The notes under the pieces: model-generated
Seen by the model: only the letters and a program-made list of their open reading frames with translations
What the model was told of the DNA's origin: nothing
The model's database searches: none
Shown: positions 53,155-62,400 of the stretch, one piece after another
How positions within the stretch are numbered: the first letter of the stretch is position 1
Layout: each line of letters opens with the position of its first letter
Made by a program: the position numbers and the translations under genes
NCBI GenBank assembly: GCA_965243755.1
Contig: CBDEVW010000004.1
Location: 310,001 to 374,000 of the forward strand
Origin: JANSWY01 sp965243755
GTDB taxonomy: Bacteria > Bacteroidota > Bacteroidia > Cytophagales > Cyclobacteriaceae
Length of the DNA: 64,000 nucleotides
Direction of reading: 5' to 3'

Positions 53155-53184
53155 ATTTAAAATCTACAATTAACCCAATGATCG

Positions 53185-55473
53185 ATGATCAAAGCGCTGG
53201 CTAAATTTTTTGTGGCACTATATTTTTCCTTTCCTATTCAGCTTGTGCTGGATCATTTTAAGCGCAACATTGGACTTATTTCCATCTGGGTATTATTTAT
53301 CATGACCATAAGTGGCCAGATTGGGAAAGTTTATGGTGTTTCCTTTCTATTCCTGGATCCCGAATATGTTGGCCAGGTGAGCTTTTGGTCATTTCTCATG
53401 GTGGGCCTGGCATTTGGGAATTTTACGGTGGCTTTCCATATCACTTGCTATATCCTGGATGGTCATAAGTATCAGTTCATTGGTATTCTGGAGCGCCCTT
53501 TTGGTAAATTTTCCATCAACAACAGCATTATTCCTTTGGTTTCCCTGATACTCTATGTTGCCCTGATCATCAAGTTTCAGTTGAATAATGAGGACACCAC
53601 AGCGATGGACCTGATGCTAATGATCACTGGTTTAGTTGTTGGCGTAATCATCATGATTTTCGCCCTATACGCTTATTTCAGGTTTACAAACAAGGATATT
53701 TTCAGGTTTCTGGCAGGAAGTGTTGATAAGAGGCTTAAAAAAACGAGGATCAACAGGGAAAAAGCATTGAAGAAACTAAAGGAGACCAGACAGGAAGATC
53801 AGTATGTGAAATCTTATTTGGACATGAGATTAAAGCCCTGTTCCACAAGAAGTCTGTTTGGGTTTTACAATAAAGAAGCCGTTCTGAAAGTGTTTGATCA
53901 AAATCATTTCAATTCTGTGGTGATTGAAATTCTGATCATCATTTTAATTTTTATGCTCGGGATATTTATGGACAATTCGTTGTTCCAGATTCCCGCAGCA
54001 GCCAGTTGCTTATTGATTTTTTCCATTTTAGTTATGCTGGGAGGAGCCATATCCTATTGGTTCAGAGGTTGGGGATTGACTTTTATGATTGGACTATTTT
54101 TGCTAATCAATTTTATGATGCGTACCGGGGTGATCAAAGGAGATTACCGGGCGGCCGGACTGGCCTATGAGCCAAAAGCAAAGTACAATCTGGAGAACCT
54201 GAATCTTTTGAATTCTCCCAAAAATATAGATCAGGACAAACAACAAACACTTCAGGTACTGGAAAACTGGAAATCGAAATTTGAGGAAGAGAAACCTAAG
54301 ATGATTTTCCTCACAGTCTCTGGTGGAGGTCAGCGCGCGGCTCTCTGGGTAATGAATGGCTTGCAAAAATCTGATAGTGTACTGAACGGGCAACTGATGA
54401 AACATACAGTGATGATATCAGGGGCGAGTGGAGGGATCATTGGGAGTGCCTATTTCCGTGAACTTTACCGAAGAAAACTAGTCGGACAGGATATAAACTT
54501 ACAGTCACGAGAATACCTCGATAATATATCCAGGGACAATTTGAATCCGATAATATTTAGCTTTCTGGTGTCTGACTTGTTTGTGAGGTATCAGCGTTTT
54601 GAGTATGACGGGAAGTCGTACCGTAAGGACAGGGGATATGCCTTTGAGAAGAAGTTGAATGAGAATACTAATTTCGTGCTGGATAGAAAGTTGTCGGACT
54701 ACCGGGAACCAGAATTGAATGCCGATATACCCATGTTGCTTCTTTCACCCACCATTGTTAATGATGGCAGGAAATTATATGTATCGCCGCTTCATGTTTC
54801 CTATATGAATTCATCCGAAGATACACTGGGTAACGGAGGATTAAAGATCAGGGGGGTTGATTTTAACCGGTTATTTGCTAATCAGGAAGCGGAAGACCTC
54901 AGCTTTTTAACCGCATTGCGAATGAGTGCATCATTTCCATACATCACTCCCAGAATTTCTCTCCCAAGTGAACCTCCGGTAGAAATTATGGACGCTGGTA
55001 TTTCTGATAATTTTGGTATTTCTGATGCTTTACGGTTTGTTTATGTTTTCAGGGAATGGATTGAAGACAATACCTCAGGCGTTATTTTTCTAACCATCAG
55101 AGACACCAGAAAGGTGCAACCGATTGAGGAACAGCGTAACCCCTCATTACTGGATAAGGTGGTCTATCCAATCGCTAGCGTATATAATAACCTCTCCAAT
55201 ATTCAGGACATTAATAATGACAGGGACATTGAATTTGCCAAGGGTTTACTCAATATTCCTCTTGACCTGGTGGAGTTGGAATACAATACGTTTTCACTAT
55301 TGGAAGATCAAAAGTTTGCTTCCGAACAACAAAAAGCCGAGCGAAAAGAAATAGAAAGAGCATCCTTAAGCTGGCACCTCACCACAAAGGAAAAGCGTAA
55401 CATCATCGACAATATCAGGTTGGAAAATAACCGTGAAGCATTAAGCAGGCTTAAAACATTGGTGCAGGAATAA
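53185..55473 (+). CDS. Patatin-like phospholipase with polytopic N-terminus
   Basis: The 762-residue protein has about seven membrane helices in residues 1-330 and a patatin domain (about 372-700). The oxyanion loop is SGGGQRA (379-385), the nucleophile is S415 in GASGG, and the catalytic Asp is D603 in DAG. The two halves suggest an integral-membrane lipid acyl hydrolase. The soluble end is basic and helical. It ends one base before the convergent tyrA. Confidence 0.88.
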   Translation: MIKALAKFFVALYFSFPIQLVLDHFKRNIGLISIWVLFIMTISGQIGKVYGVSFLFLDPEYVGQVSFWSFLMVGLAFGNFTVAFHITCYILDGHKYQFIGILERPFGKFSINNSIIPLVSLILYVALIIKFQLNNEDTTAMDLMLMITGLVVGVIIMIFALYAYFRFTNKDIFRFLAGSVDKRLKKTRINREKALKKLKETRQEDQYVKSYLDMRLKPCSTRSLFGFYNKEAVLKVFDQNHFNSVVIEILIIILIFMLGIFMDNSLFQIPAAASCLLIFSILVMLGGAISYWFRGWGLTFMIGLFLLINFMMRTGVIKGDYRAAGLAYEPKAKYNLENLNLLNSPKNIDQDKQQTLQVLENWKSKFEEEKPKMIFLTVSGGGQRAALWVMNGLQKSDSVLNGQLMKHTVMISGASGGIIGSAYFRELYRRKLVGQDINLQSREYLDNISRDNLNPIIFSFLVSDLFVRYQRFEYDGKSYRKDRGYAFEKKLNENTNFVLDRKLSDYREPELNADIPMLLLSPTIVNDGRKLYVSPLHVSYMNSSEDTLGNGGLKIRGVDFNRLFANQEAEDLSFLTALRMSASFPYITPRISLPSEPPVEIMDAGISDNFGISDALRFVYVFREWIEDNTSGVIFLTIRDTRKVQPIEEQRNPSLLDKVVYPIASVYNNLSNIQDINNDRDIEFAKGLLNIPLDLVELEYNTFSLLEDQKFASEQQKAERKEIERASLSWHLTTKEKRNIIDNIRLENNREALSRLKTLVQE

Positions 55474-55474
55474 T

Positions 55475-56326
55475 CTATTTCTTCAATACCCTTCTGATAT
55501 CATTGGCATTGTGCATTAAATTGAGCATTTTTTCTGTATCTCCTTCCTCCAGTGCTTTGCGGAAAACTTCAAGATATCTGATGTACTCATCAAGTGCGGT
55601 TTTGACATTGTTGGCATTTTGTGAAAATATGGGTGCCCACATTTCCGGTGAGCTCATAGCTAGTCTTACCGTAGACTGAAATCCGCTACCAGCCATGTTG
55701 AAAATATTTTTTTCATCTTTTTCTATATCCAACACAGTCATCCCAAGCATAAATGAACTGATATGTGACAGGTGAGAAACATAGGCGATGTGTTTGTCAT
55801 GCTCACCAGGATCCATGTAAATGATTCTCATGGAAAGTGTATTAAATAGCTCATGAGCTACTGCAAGCGCACTGGTATCTGATAAATCCTTTTCGCAAAT
55901 GATATTCACTTTCCCATCGTATAAATCCGGGATGGCAGCAGAGGGACCGGTGTTTTCTGTCCCAGCCATGGGGTGGGCAGCAACAAACTGTGCCCTTTTT
56001 GGATGATTGGCCACAGATTCACAAATTGCTTTTTTGGTGGACCCAAAATCAATGACAATTTGGTCATCGATCTGATCCATGATATGAGGAAGGACACCTT
56101 TTATTGCATTGACAGGTATTGCTACCAGGATAAGATTAGAATTCGCAATGGCTTTATCCAAGGGTAAACACTCATCTATTAAATTCAATTTGAGCGCCTC
56201 TGTTTGATGTTCAGGGTTGTTGTCAACACCAATAATATTTCCTGCAAAACCTTTCGACTTTAAAGAAAGTGCCAGGGACCCTCCAATCAACCCCAGACCA
56301 ACAACCGTTATATCTATTTTACCCAT
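55475..56326 (-). CDS. tyrA: Prephenate dehydrogenase
   Basis: The 283-residue protein has the nucleotide-binding GLGLIGGSLA (about 10-19), the HPMAGTENTGP catalytic segment (about 118-128) and a helical dimer domain. It converts prephenate to 4-hydroxyphenylpyruvate in tyrosine synthesis. No chorismate mutase or ACT domain is attached. Its start overlaps the aminotransferase gene by 13 bases, giving a tyrosine-synthesis pair. Confidence 0.92.
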   Translation of the reverse strand: MGKIDITVVGLGLIGGSLALSLKSKGFAGNIIGVDNNPEHQTEALKLNLIDECLPLDKAIANSNLILVAIPVNAIKGVLPHIMDQIDDQIVIDFGSTKKAICESVANHPKRAQFVAAHPMAGTENTGPSAAIPDLYDGKVNIICEKDLSDTSALAVAHELFNTLSMRIIYMDPGEHDKHIAYVSHLSHISSFMLGMTVLDIEKDEKNIFNMAGSGFQSTVRLAMSSPEMWAPIFSQNANNVKTALDEYIRYLEVFRKALEEGDTEKMLNLMHNANDIRRVLKK

Positions 56327-57477
56327 CTACTGATCCTGTCTTTTGATATTTGAAGTACTTCTTTATTAGAGCACAATGAAATGCGAATATGTCTTTGTCC
56401 CAGGGAGCCAAAAATGAACCCTGGAGTGATGAAAACTCCAGCCTCATCTATGATCTGATCTACCCATTGTTCTACAGAGGAGATGTTTTCAGGGATTTTC
56501 CCCCACACAAACATGCCACCCTGATCCTTGTCATAGCTACAATTCAGCAAATCCATGATTTCAAACGCCAGAAGTCTTCTTTCATGATATATTTTGTTCA
56601 GCGATTCAAACCAGGTTAAGTCGGCTTCCAACGCTTTGGCAGCTGCCAATTGCAATGGTTTGAACATGCCAGAATCCATGTTGCTTTTTACCTTAAGAAT
56701 GGCATTGATATATTCCGAATTACCACATACCCAGCCAATTCTCCAACCAGCCATATTATGTGATTTGCTGAGAGAATTTAACTCAAGGCAAACTTCCTTC
56801 GCTCCCTCCACTTGAAAAATGCTTAATGGTTTCCCTGAAAATAACTGACTGTATGGGTTGTCATTGATAATGAGGAATTGATGCTTCCTGGCCAGAAAGA
56901 CAAGTTTTTCAAATTGCTCCAAAGATCCCTTTTGCCCGGTTGGCATGTTTGGATAATTTACCCACATCAATTTCACGCTCGACAGGTCAAGATTTTCAAG
57001 TTGCTCAAGATTGATCATCCACTGCTGATCTTCATCCAATTCATAAGTCTGGATTTCAGCATTGGTTAATCGGCTTACGGATGAGTAGGTTGGATACCCT
57101 GGATTCGGCACAAGGACCACATCTCCCGGGTTCAGAAAAGCCATCGAAATATGCATGATTCCTTCCTTGCTCCCGATTAGCGGTAGTAGCTCTGTGTTGT
57201 AATTCACCTGAATCCGAAAGTGCTTGTCCAGGTAATCAGCAATCGCTTTTTTCAATTCCGGAATTCCGACATAGCTTTGATAACCATGGTTATTGCTTGC
57301 TTCTGCTGCCTTGCTGAGGGTTGCAATTACTTCATCAGCAGGAGGCAGATCCGGGCTTCCAATTCCAAGATTTATAAGGTCTTTGCCGGCATCATTAAGT
57401 GCTTTGATGGCTTTCAGCTTCCTGGAGAAATAATACTCCTCGACGCTGTTGATTCTGTCAGCTGTACTAATGATCAT
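56314..57477 (-). CDS. Class I/II aminotransferase
   Basis: The 387-residue protein is a fold-type I PLP enzyme. The lysine that binds PLP is in SLSKSHNMAGWR (about 230-241). Other family motifs are LGIGSPDLPP, YPTYSSVSR, NYPNMPTGQ and RHIRISLC. Next to tyrA it probably converts 4-hydroxyphenylpyruvate or related keto acids to aromatic amino acids, but aspartate or LL-diaminopimelate types are not excluded. It lies 6 bases after the HI0933-type gene. Confidence 0.9.
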   Translation of the reverse strand: MIISTADRINSVEEYYFSRKLKAIKALNDAGKDLINLGIGSPDLPPADEVIATLSKAAEASNNHGYQSYVGIPELKKAIADYLDKHFRIQVNYNTELLPLIGSKEGIMHISMAFLNPGDVVLVPNPGYPTYSSVSRLTNAEIQTYELDEDQQWMINLEQLENLDLSSVKLMWVNYPNMPTGQKGSLEQFEKLVFLARKHQFLIINDNPYSQLFSGKPLSIFQVEGAKEVCLELNSLSKSHNMAGWRIGWVCGNSEYINAILKVKSNMDSGMFKPLQLAAAKALEADLTWFESLNKIYHERRLLAFEIMDLLNCSYDKDQGGMFVWGKIPENISSVEQWVDQIIDEAGVFITPGFIFGSLGQRHIRISLCSNKEVLQISKDRISRWVK

Positions 57478-57483
57478 TGTTCG

Positions 57484-58689
57484 TTAGATATTTTCTGAAA
57501 TTATCCAGGCAGTCGTCCAACAGGCCTGAAAATTAAATCCACCGGTAATGCCGTCTATATTGAGTATTTCTCCACAAAAGTACAGCCCTGGAAATTGTTT
57601 GCTTTGCATATTGGTCAGGTCTACTTCTGAAAGCGCAACTCCACCGCAAGTAACAAATTCTTCTTTAAATGTGCTTTTACCTGTTACAGAAAATTTTGCC
57701 TGGGTAAGTTCTTCTGTGAGTTTGTTTTTTTGTTTTTTGCTCAGATCTCCGAAAACCTGTTCGTTTTTGATCCCGGTAAATGCACATAACCTCTCCCAAT
57801 ATCTTTTAGGAATACCTTCGGGTGGGTAGTTAACAATTTTTCGCTTGGGGTGTTCCGTGCTCCATTGGTTGAGTTGTTCCCGGATCGATTCAAATGTTAA
57901 GTCACCAAAAAAATTGACGATGATGTCAAATTTATAATTCAATTTGTTGAGAGGAATTGCGCCCCAGGCCGACAATTTGATAACCGCAGGACCACTCAGT
58001 CCCCAATGAGTGATCAATAATGGACCAGTTTCTTCCAGTTTTGAGCCAGCCACTTTTATCTGCACATTGGGAAAACTTAGTCCTTGCAGCTCTTGCAATC
58101 TTTCGTCCCGGATATTGAAAGTAAATAAAGAAGGAATGGCCGGTTCGGTTTTTAGTCCTGATTTATTTAATAAACGCCATATTTGGTTAGATGATCCTGT
58201 AGCCATGATCAATGCATCAGCATAGAAAGTAGTATCCTTTGTTTTGATTTGCCATCCATTTCCATCTTTCGATATATCAGTTAACGGATGGTTTTTCAGG
58301 ATTTCAATATTTAATTTCTGGCAACACTTCAGGAAACAGTCAATGATGGTTTGAGAACTATCCGATATGGGAAACATTCTCAGGTCTTCTTCCGACTTTG
58401 TGGGTACGCCGTGTTCTTTGAGCCATCGAACCATATCCACCGAGCTAAACTGTTTAAAGAGTTTGTACAGTTTTTTTTCACCTCTGGGATAAAATTTCAC
58501 TAATTCAGAAGGAGCTGATCGGGCATTGGTGACATTACATCTTCCACCACCACTGATTTTAACCTTCGAAAGCAGCTTATTGCTCTTTTCCAGAATTTTC
58601 ACGTTGTAATCCGGATGTTTTTCTCTGATATTAATGGCGGCAAAAAATCCTGCTGCCCCTCCACCACAAATGATTATTTCTTTGCTCAT
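57484..58689 (-). CDS. HI0933-type FAD-dependent oxidoreductase
   Basis: The 401-residue protein has the FAD-binding GGGAAGFFAAINI start, then ISGGGRCNVTNA, and the C-terminal TCGGVALSEVDLTNMQSK and GGFNFQACWTTAWI segments typical of the HI0933/YhiN family. The substrate of this family is unknown. It is first in the operon with the aminotransferase and tyrA. Confidence 0.92.
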   Translation of the reverse strand: MSKEIIICGGGAAGFFAAINIREKHPDYNVKILEKSNKLLSKVKISGGGRCNVTNARSAPSELVKFYPRGEKKLYKLFKQFSSVDMVRWLKEHGVPTKSEEDLRMFPISDSSQTIIDCFLKCCQKLNIEILKNHPLTDISKDGNGWQIKTKDTTFYADALIMATGSSNQIWRLLNKSGLKTEPAIPSLFTFNIRDERLQELQGLSFPNVQIKVAGSKLEETGPLLITHWGLSGPAVIKLSAWGAIPLNKLNYKFDIIVNFFGDLTFESIREQLNQWSTEHPKRKIVNYPPEGIPKRYWERLCAFTGIKNEQVFGDLSKKQKNKLTEELTQAKFSVTGKSTFKEEFVTCGGVALSEVDLTNMQSKQFPGLYFCGEILNIDGITGGFNFQACWTTAWIISENI

Positions 58690-58894
58690 GAATTGTTCTT
58701 TTCGAAGATAAATACTGAAGGGGAAATCATTTATATAATTAGCAAATACTATTCATGCGGGGTGCGGAATCAATCGTTTTTCCTCTTATTTGTAATAAGT
58801 AAAGGTTAAACGCTGAATAAAGGTCATTCGTCGAACAATTCCATTTGGCCCATTTTTATTGTATATTTTTAACAAAAATAGAGAATTGTTAAAC

Positions 58895-59275
58895 ATGGAG
58901 AATAAACTAAACTGCCTGGCAATCGATGATGATGCAACTTCATTGATGCTGGTATCGAAACTCATCGAGAAGCATGATAACCTCAATTTGGTAGCTTCTT
59001 ATACTGATGCAATTGAAGCAGCCGCAGGTATTGTCCTGCACAAACCCGATATCTTATTTTTGGATGTTGAGATGCCTGAATTTACTGGATTGGAAATGTT
59101 GGAGTCTTTAGTAAAACACCCAAAAGTAATTATGATCACATCTAAAGCGGACTATAAAAAAGAAGCCAGTGATCAGAATGTAGTGGAATTTCTATTGAAA
59201 CCGCTTGATAAAGAGAGGTTTAACGAGGCTGTTCAGAAGGCAATTGATGCCATTGAACATGACATGACCGTTTAA
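58895..59275 (+). CDS. Single-domain response regulator
   Basis: About 126 residues from ATG 58895 (an in-frame TTG lies 36 bases upstream). It is a bare receiver domain: acidic cluster DDD (11-13), phospho-acceptor D57 in LFLDVEMPEFTG, Ser/Thr near 82-83 and K102-P103. No output domain follows. It resembles the receiver half of LytTR regulators. It may pair with an orphan kinase such as the one at 44982-47699, which is inference only. Confidence 0.9.
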   Translation: MENKLNCLAIDDDATSLMLVSKLIEKHDNLNLVASYTDAIEAAAGIVLHKPDILFLDVEMPEFTGLEMLESLVKHPKVIMITSKADYKKEASDQNVVEFLLKPLDKERFNEAVQKAIDAIEHDMTV

Positions 59276-59338
59276 AAAGATCCTCAACCACCAGCCAGCC
59301 CTTCTTTTTTTATATGTAACTTGTTTTCCTTTGCAGTC

Positions 59339-60031
59339 ATGAATGAATCAGCATTACTGGACAAAGGAAAACGACTGTGCGAAAATAAGCAATTTGATGA
59401 GGCCATCAATGTATTTCAGGAAGGCCTTATGCTGTCTCCTGCACATCCTGAATTACTGTACAATCAGGCAAAAGCCTATTTTCGGGTTCAAAAATTGCAG
59501 GAAGCCAAAAAGAACTTTGATCAACTATTAGTCCAGGATCCTCATAACCCGGAATTGTTAAGTGAGCGTGGCGTATTGTTTCATCACCTTGGCGACAACC
59601 AATCCGCTCTTTCAGACCTTGATAGGGCGCAACAATTAGATGTCAATAATCCATTCAGATACAGTAGTCGTGCCTGGATAAAAGCAAAGGATGGAGATAT
59701 TAAAGGTGCTATTGCAGACTATGAAAAAGCCATCGAACTTGATCCTGAGGATGCTATCTCCTACAACAATAAAGGGCTGCTGGAAGAACAGCTTGGCTAC
59801 AAAGAAAAAGCAAAGAAGAGCTTTGACCAGTCCAATAAAATTCAGGGGTATGAACCTAAGTTTAGAGACACAGGAACCAAGAAATCATCCACTGAAGAAA
59901 AACAGAAAGAACCACCAGTCCAAAATAAAGTAAGACCAGGGGTAAAGGACGTCTTCAAAACAACCAGAGAACTGCTAAGTAGCGCAGAGGAGCGAAAAGC
60001 TTTTTGGAAATTTCTGCTTGGAAAGAAATGA
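59339..60031 (+). CDS. TPR-repeat protein
   Basis: About 230 residues from ATG 59339, with no signal peptide. Five TPR units are visible between about 5 and 165, for example NNKGLLEEQLGYKEKAKKSF and a DPEDAISYNNKG motif. A charged Lys/Glu tail follows. It overlaps the next glycosyltransferase by 4 bases (ATGA), suggesting joint translation and possibly a scaffold for that enzyme. Confidence 0.85.
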   Translation: MNESALLDKGKRLCENKQFDEAINVFQEGLMLSPAHPELLYNQAKAYFRVQKLQEAKKNFDQLLVQDPHNPELLSERGVLFHHLGDNQSALSDLDRAQQLDVNNPFRYSSRAWIKAKDGDIKGAIADYEKAIELDPEDAISYNNKGLLEEQLGYKEKAKKSFDQSNKIQGYEPKFRDTGTKKSSTEEKQKEPPVQNKVRPGVKDVFKTTRELLSSAEERKAFWKFLLGKK

Positions 60032-61020
60032 GTAGTGCACTGGTTTCTGTGGTTCTTCCGGTTTATAATGGGCAGAAATATATTGAAAGGGCAATAGAGA
60101 GCATTTTAAATCAGTCCTATCAAAACCTGGAACTGGTGATAGTTGATGATGGCTCAACAGATCACACCATTCAGCGCATTTCTGGGTTCAATGATGCTAG
60201 AATTCAGTGCTATAAAAGAAGTCATATGGGAGTTGCTGAAACTGCTAATTTTGGAATGAAGCAGTGCAAAGGCACCTACATTGCAAGAATGGATGCAGAT
60301 GACATTGCTATGACTGAAAGGATCCGTAAGCAGGTGGATTTTCTTGATGAAAATCCAGAGATAGGAGTAGTAAGTTGTTTGGTTCATCATCAAGGAGATC
60401 GAAACACCCAGGGTGGCTATGCAAATCATGTAGACTGGCTAAACTCGCTGCTGACTCCAGATGAAATTTATAATCACAGGTTTGCTGATTCGCCGGTTGC
60501 CAACCCTTCAGTTATGTTTAGGAGGGAATTACTGGAACATCATGGTGATCACAAAACAAGTGGATTACCAGAGGACTATGAACTGTGGTTGAGATGGATG
60601 CATCATGGGGTAAAGATTGGGAAGGTTCCTGAAATACTCCTTCATTGGTCGGATTACAGCACACGGTTGACAAGAACAAACCCAGACTATGACGATGATC
60701 GGTTTCAGGAGGTGAAGGCACATTATTTTAATCTTTGGTATAAGAAAAATGGCCATAACAGACCCATTTGGGTTTGGGGAAATAGCAGGTGGGTACGAAA
60801 GAGAGTGTCGTTTCTTCAGGAATTGGGAGTGTCGATTGCCGGATACATTGATATAGTACACACATCAGATGAGAAAGTGATTCATTATGAGACCGTTGGT
60901 CTGATAGAAAATCCAATTATTTTATCATATGTGGCTGATAGAAAAGGAAAATTGGAAATTCAGCAATGGCTGGATCAGCAGGGCTATCGATGTGGTAAAG
61001 ATTATTGGATGATGGTTTAA
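60028..61020 (+). CDS. GT2-family glycosyltransferase
   Basis: About 330 residues from ATG 60028. The GT-A domain reads VSVVLPVYNGQKYIERAI, VIVDDGST, the metal-binding MDADD (about 89-93) and LPEDYELWLRW (about 176-186). A C-terminal NAD-binding-like part contains VWGNSRWVRKRVSFLQELGVSIAGYID, an extra domain seen in some Bacteroidota transferases. No membrane segment is present. The acceptor is unknown. Confidence 0.9.
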   Translation: MSSALVSVVLPVYNGQKYIERAIESILNQSYQNLELVIVDDGSTDHTIQRISGFNDARIQCYKRSHMGVAETANFGMKQCKGTYIARMDADDIAMTERIRKQVDFLDENPEIGVVSCLVHHQGDRNTQGGYANHVDWLNSLLTPDEIYNHRFADSPVANPSVMFRRELLEHHGDHKTSGLPEDYELWLRWMHHGVKIGKVPEILLHWSDYSTRLTRTNPDYDDDRFQEVKAHYFNLWYKKNGHNRPIWVWGNSRWVRKRVSFLQELGVSIAGYIDIVHTSDEKVIHYETVGLIENPIILSYVADRKGKLEIQQWLDQQGYRCGKDYWMMV

Positions 61021-61031
61021 TTAACCGCAAT

Positions 61032-62264
61032 TCATTCCTTCCATATTCTTCTCCAATAAATTTCCTTCTCATCCTGAATGGCCAACAGGTATACCCCCGG
61101 TGCGAAATGTTGCATGTTGATTTCAAACTCATTCTCATTTGGTGTTTTGATTTTTGTAGATTTTCCTTGAAGATCAACTAAGGTGATGCTTTGTAAATTC
61201 AAGGAGTCAGGCCATTGAATTCTCAGTCTGTTTTCAACTGGATTTGGACCGTAACTGAAAGTTAAAATTTCTGGTTCAGGATCTACCGGAGGATTCAGAC
61301 ACTCCTGATTGTCTTCTTCTACTGATGCGCGGATATTGTCAAGCATGGGGTATGCCAAATTTCCCGGGCATTCTGTTGCACATCCATCTCGGTGACCAGC
61401 AATTACATTTAGATTACTGTTAAGGGGATGAGCGTTACTTGACAATGGGTCTAGTTCATCTTTAAGCGTTTTCCAGTTGAGTAAATGGACTAAACTGGCA
61501 ATCGCATCATCTGTTGGTGGGACTTCACTCAGGTTGCCCAGCAAACTTACGCCCATGGTGTTGCTGTTAGAGGCACAGAAATGGGCACCCCGAACCCTGT
61601 CCTGATCTCCGTTCGCCGGATCCCTTCCTTTAAAGATTGTGCCGTCTTGTGCAATCAGATAATTGTAACCAATGTCTGACCAGCCCCGATCTTGAGTGTG
61701 GAACAAATAGATGTTTCGCACCACTTCAGTGTAATTTGTGAGGTTATTGCTTGTTGCAGTATGATGAACAATAATGTTTCTTGTTTCTGTAAATGCCCTG
61801 TTGTAATTGGGATCAGGCAGTCCATCGCGCCATATAGACTGGTCAACACTTTGTGGCTCATCACAGGTATTGTCTTGTGCTTTTGTTCGGCCCAGATTGC
61901 CTGACAATGGTGGACAATGAATCAGTTTTACCACTACATTCCGCATGTTTTTATCAAGGTCCAATTGCAGTGAAGAAGTTGGATTGTCCAGAACAACCAG
62001 ATTACTATGCAACTTACTATCTGTGTAGTGATGATCTTGAATGAGTGAATATGAATGACCATTGATGAGGACCGAAGATTTACCCAACCTACCATTGTAA
62101 CTCACTGCAACGGCGGTAACAGGATTAGAGCTTTTGATTGCGACGATTCCTGTTTGATCCAATTTGGCAGTAGTGTAATAAGGAGTTTGTGATTTTAGTT
62201 CAATTTGCTGCGCAATGGTTTGAGTAGTTACAATTAGCAGGCTGATTAAAAGTGTTTTCCTCAT
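61032..62264 (-). CDS. T9SS-sorted N-acetylmuramoyl-L-alanine amidase (PGRP-like)
   Basis: The 410-residue protein has a signal peptide (1-18), an N-terminal beta region and a peptidoglycan-recognition/amidase_2 domain (about 150-310). Zinc-binding His residues lie in IIVHHTA and AGHRDGC. It ends in a type IX secretion sorting domain (about 335-410: SYGPNPVENRLRIQWP, then PGVYLLAI). It should be exported to the cell surface or medium and cut peptidoglycan stems. It probably acts on other bacteria or in cell-wall turnover. Confidence 0.9.
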   Translation of the reverse strand: MRKTLLISLLIVTTQTIAQQIELKSQTPYYTTAKLDQTGIVAIKSSNPVTAVAVSYNGRLGKSSVLINGHSYSLIQDHHYTDSKLHSNLVVLDNPTSSLQLDLDKNMRNVVVKLIHCPPLSGNLGRTKAQDNTCDEPQSVDQSIWRDGLPDPNYNRAFTETRNIIVHHTATSNNLTNYTEVVRNIYLFHTQDRGWSDIGYNYLIAQDGTIFKGRDPANGDQDRVRGAHFCASNSNTMGVSLLGNLSEVPPTDDAIASLVHLLNWKTLKDELDPLSSNAHPLNSNLNVIAGHRDGCATECPGNLAYPMLDNIRASVEEDNQECLNPPVDPEPEILTFSYGPNPVENRLRIQWPDSLNLQSITLVDLQGKSTKIKTPNENEFEINMQHFAPGVYLLAIQDEKEIYWRRIWKE

Positions 62265-62310
62265 GAAGCATCTAACGAAGAATTAAATTGAATGTGTCAA
62301 TAGTGCCTAT

Positions 62311-62346
62311 AAAAAATGAAACCCCAAACTATTGTTGGGGGCTTCA
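62311..62346 (-). terminator. Terminator of the ABC permease gene
   Basis: TGAAACCCCAA (62317-62327) and TTGGGGGCTTCA (62335-62346) form a stem with one mismatch or bulge. On the minus strand a run of T follows. It lies 54 bases after the ABC permease stop codon. Confidence 0.8.
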
Positions 62347-62400
62347 TGCTCACTTTAAACTAATAAGTCTTCAATATGTTTGGATTGTGTTGTTTGGTGA

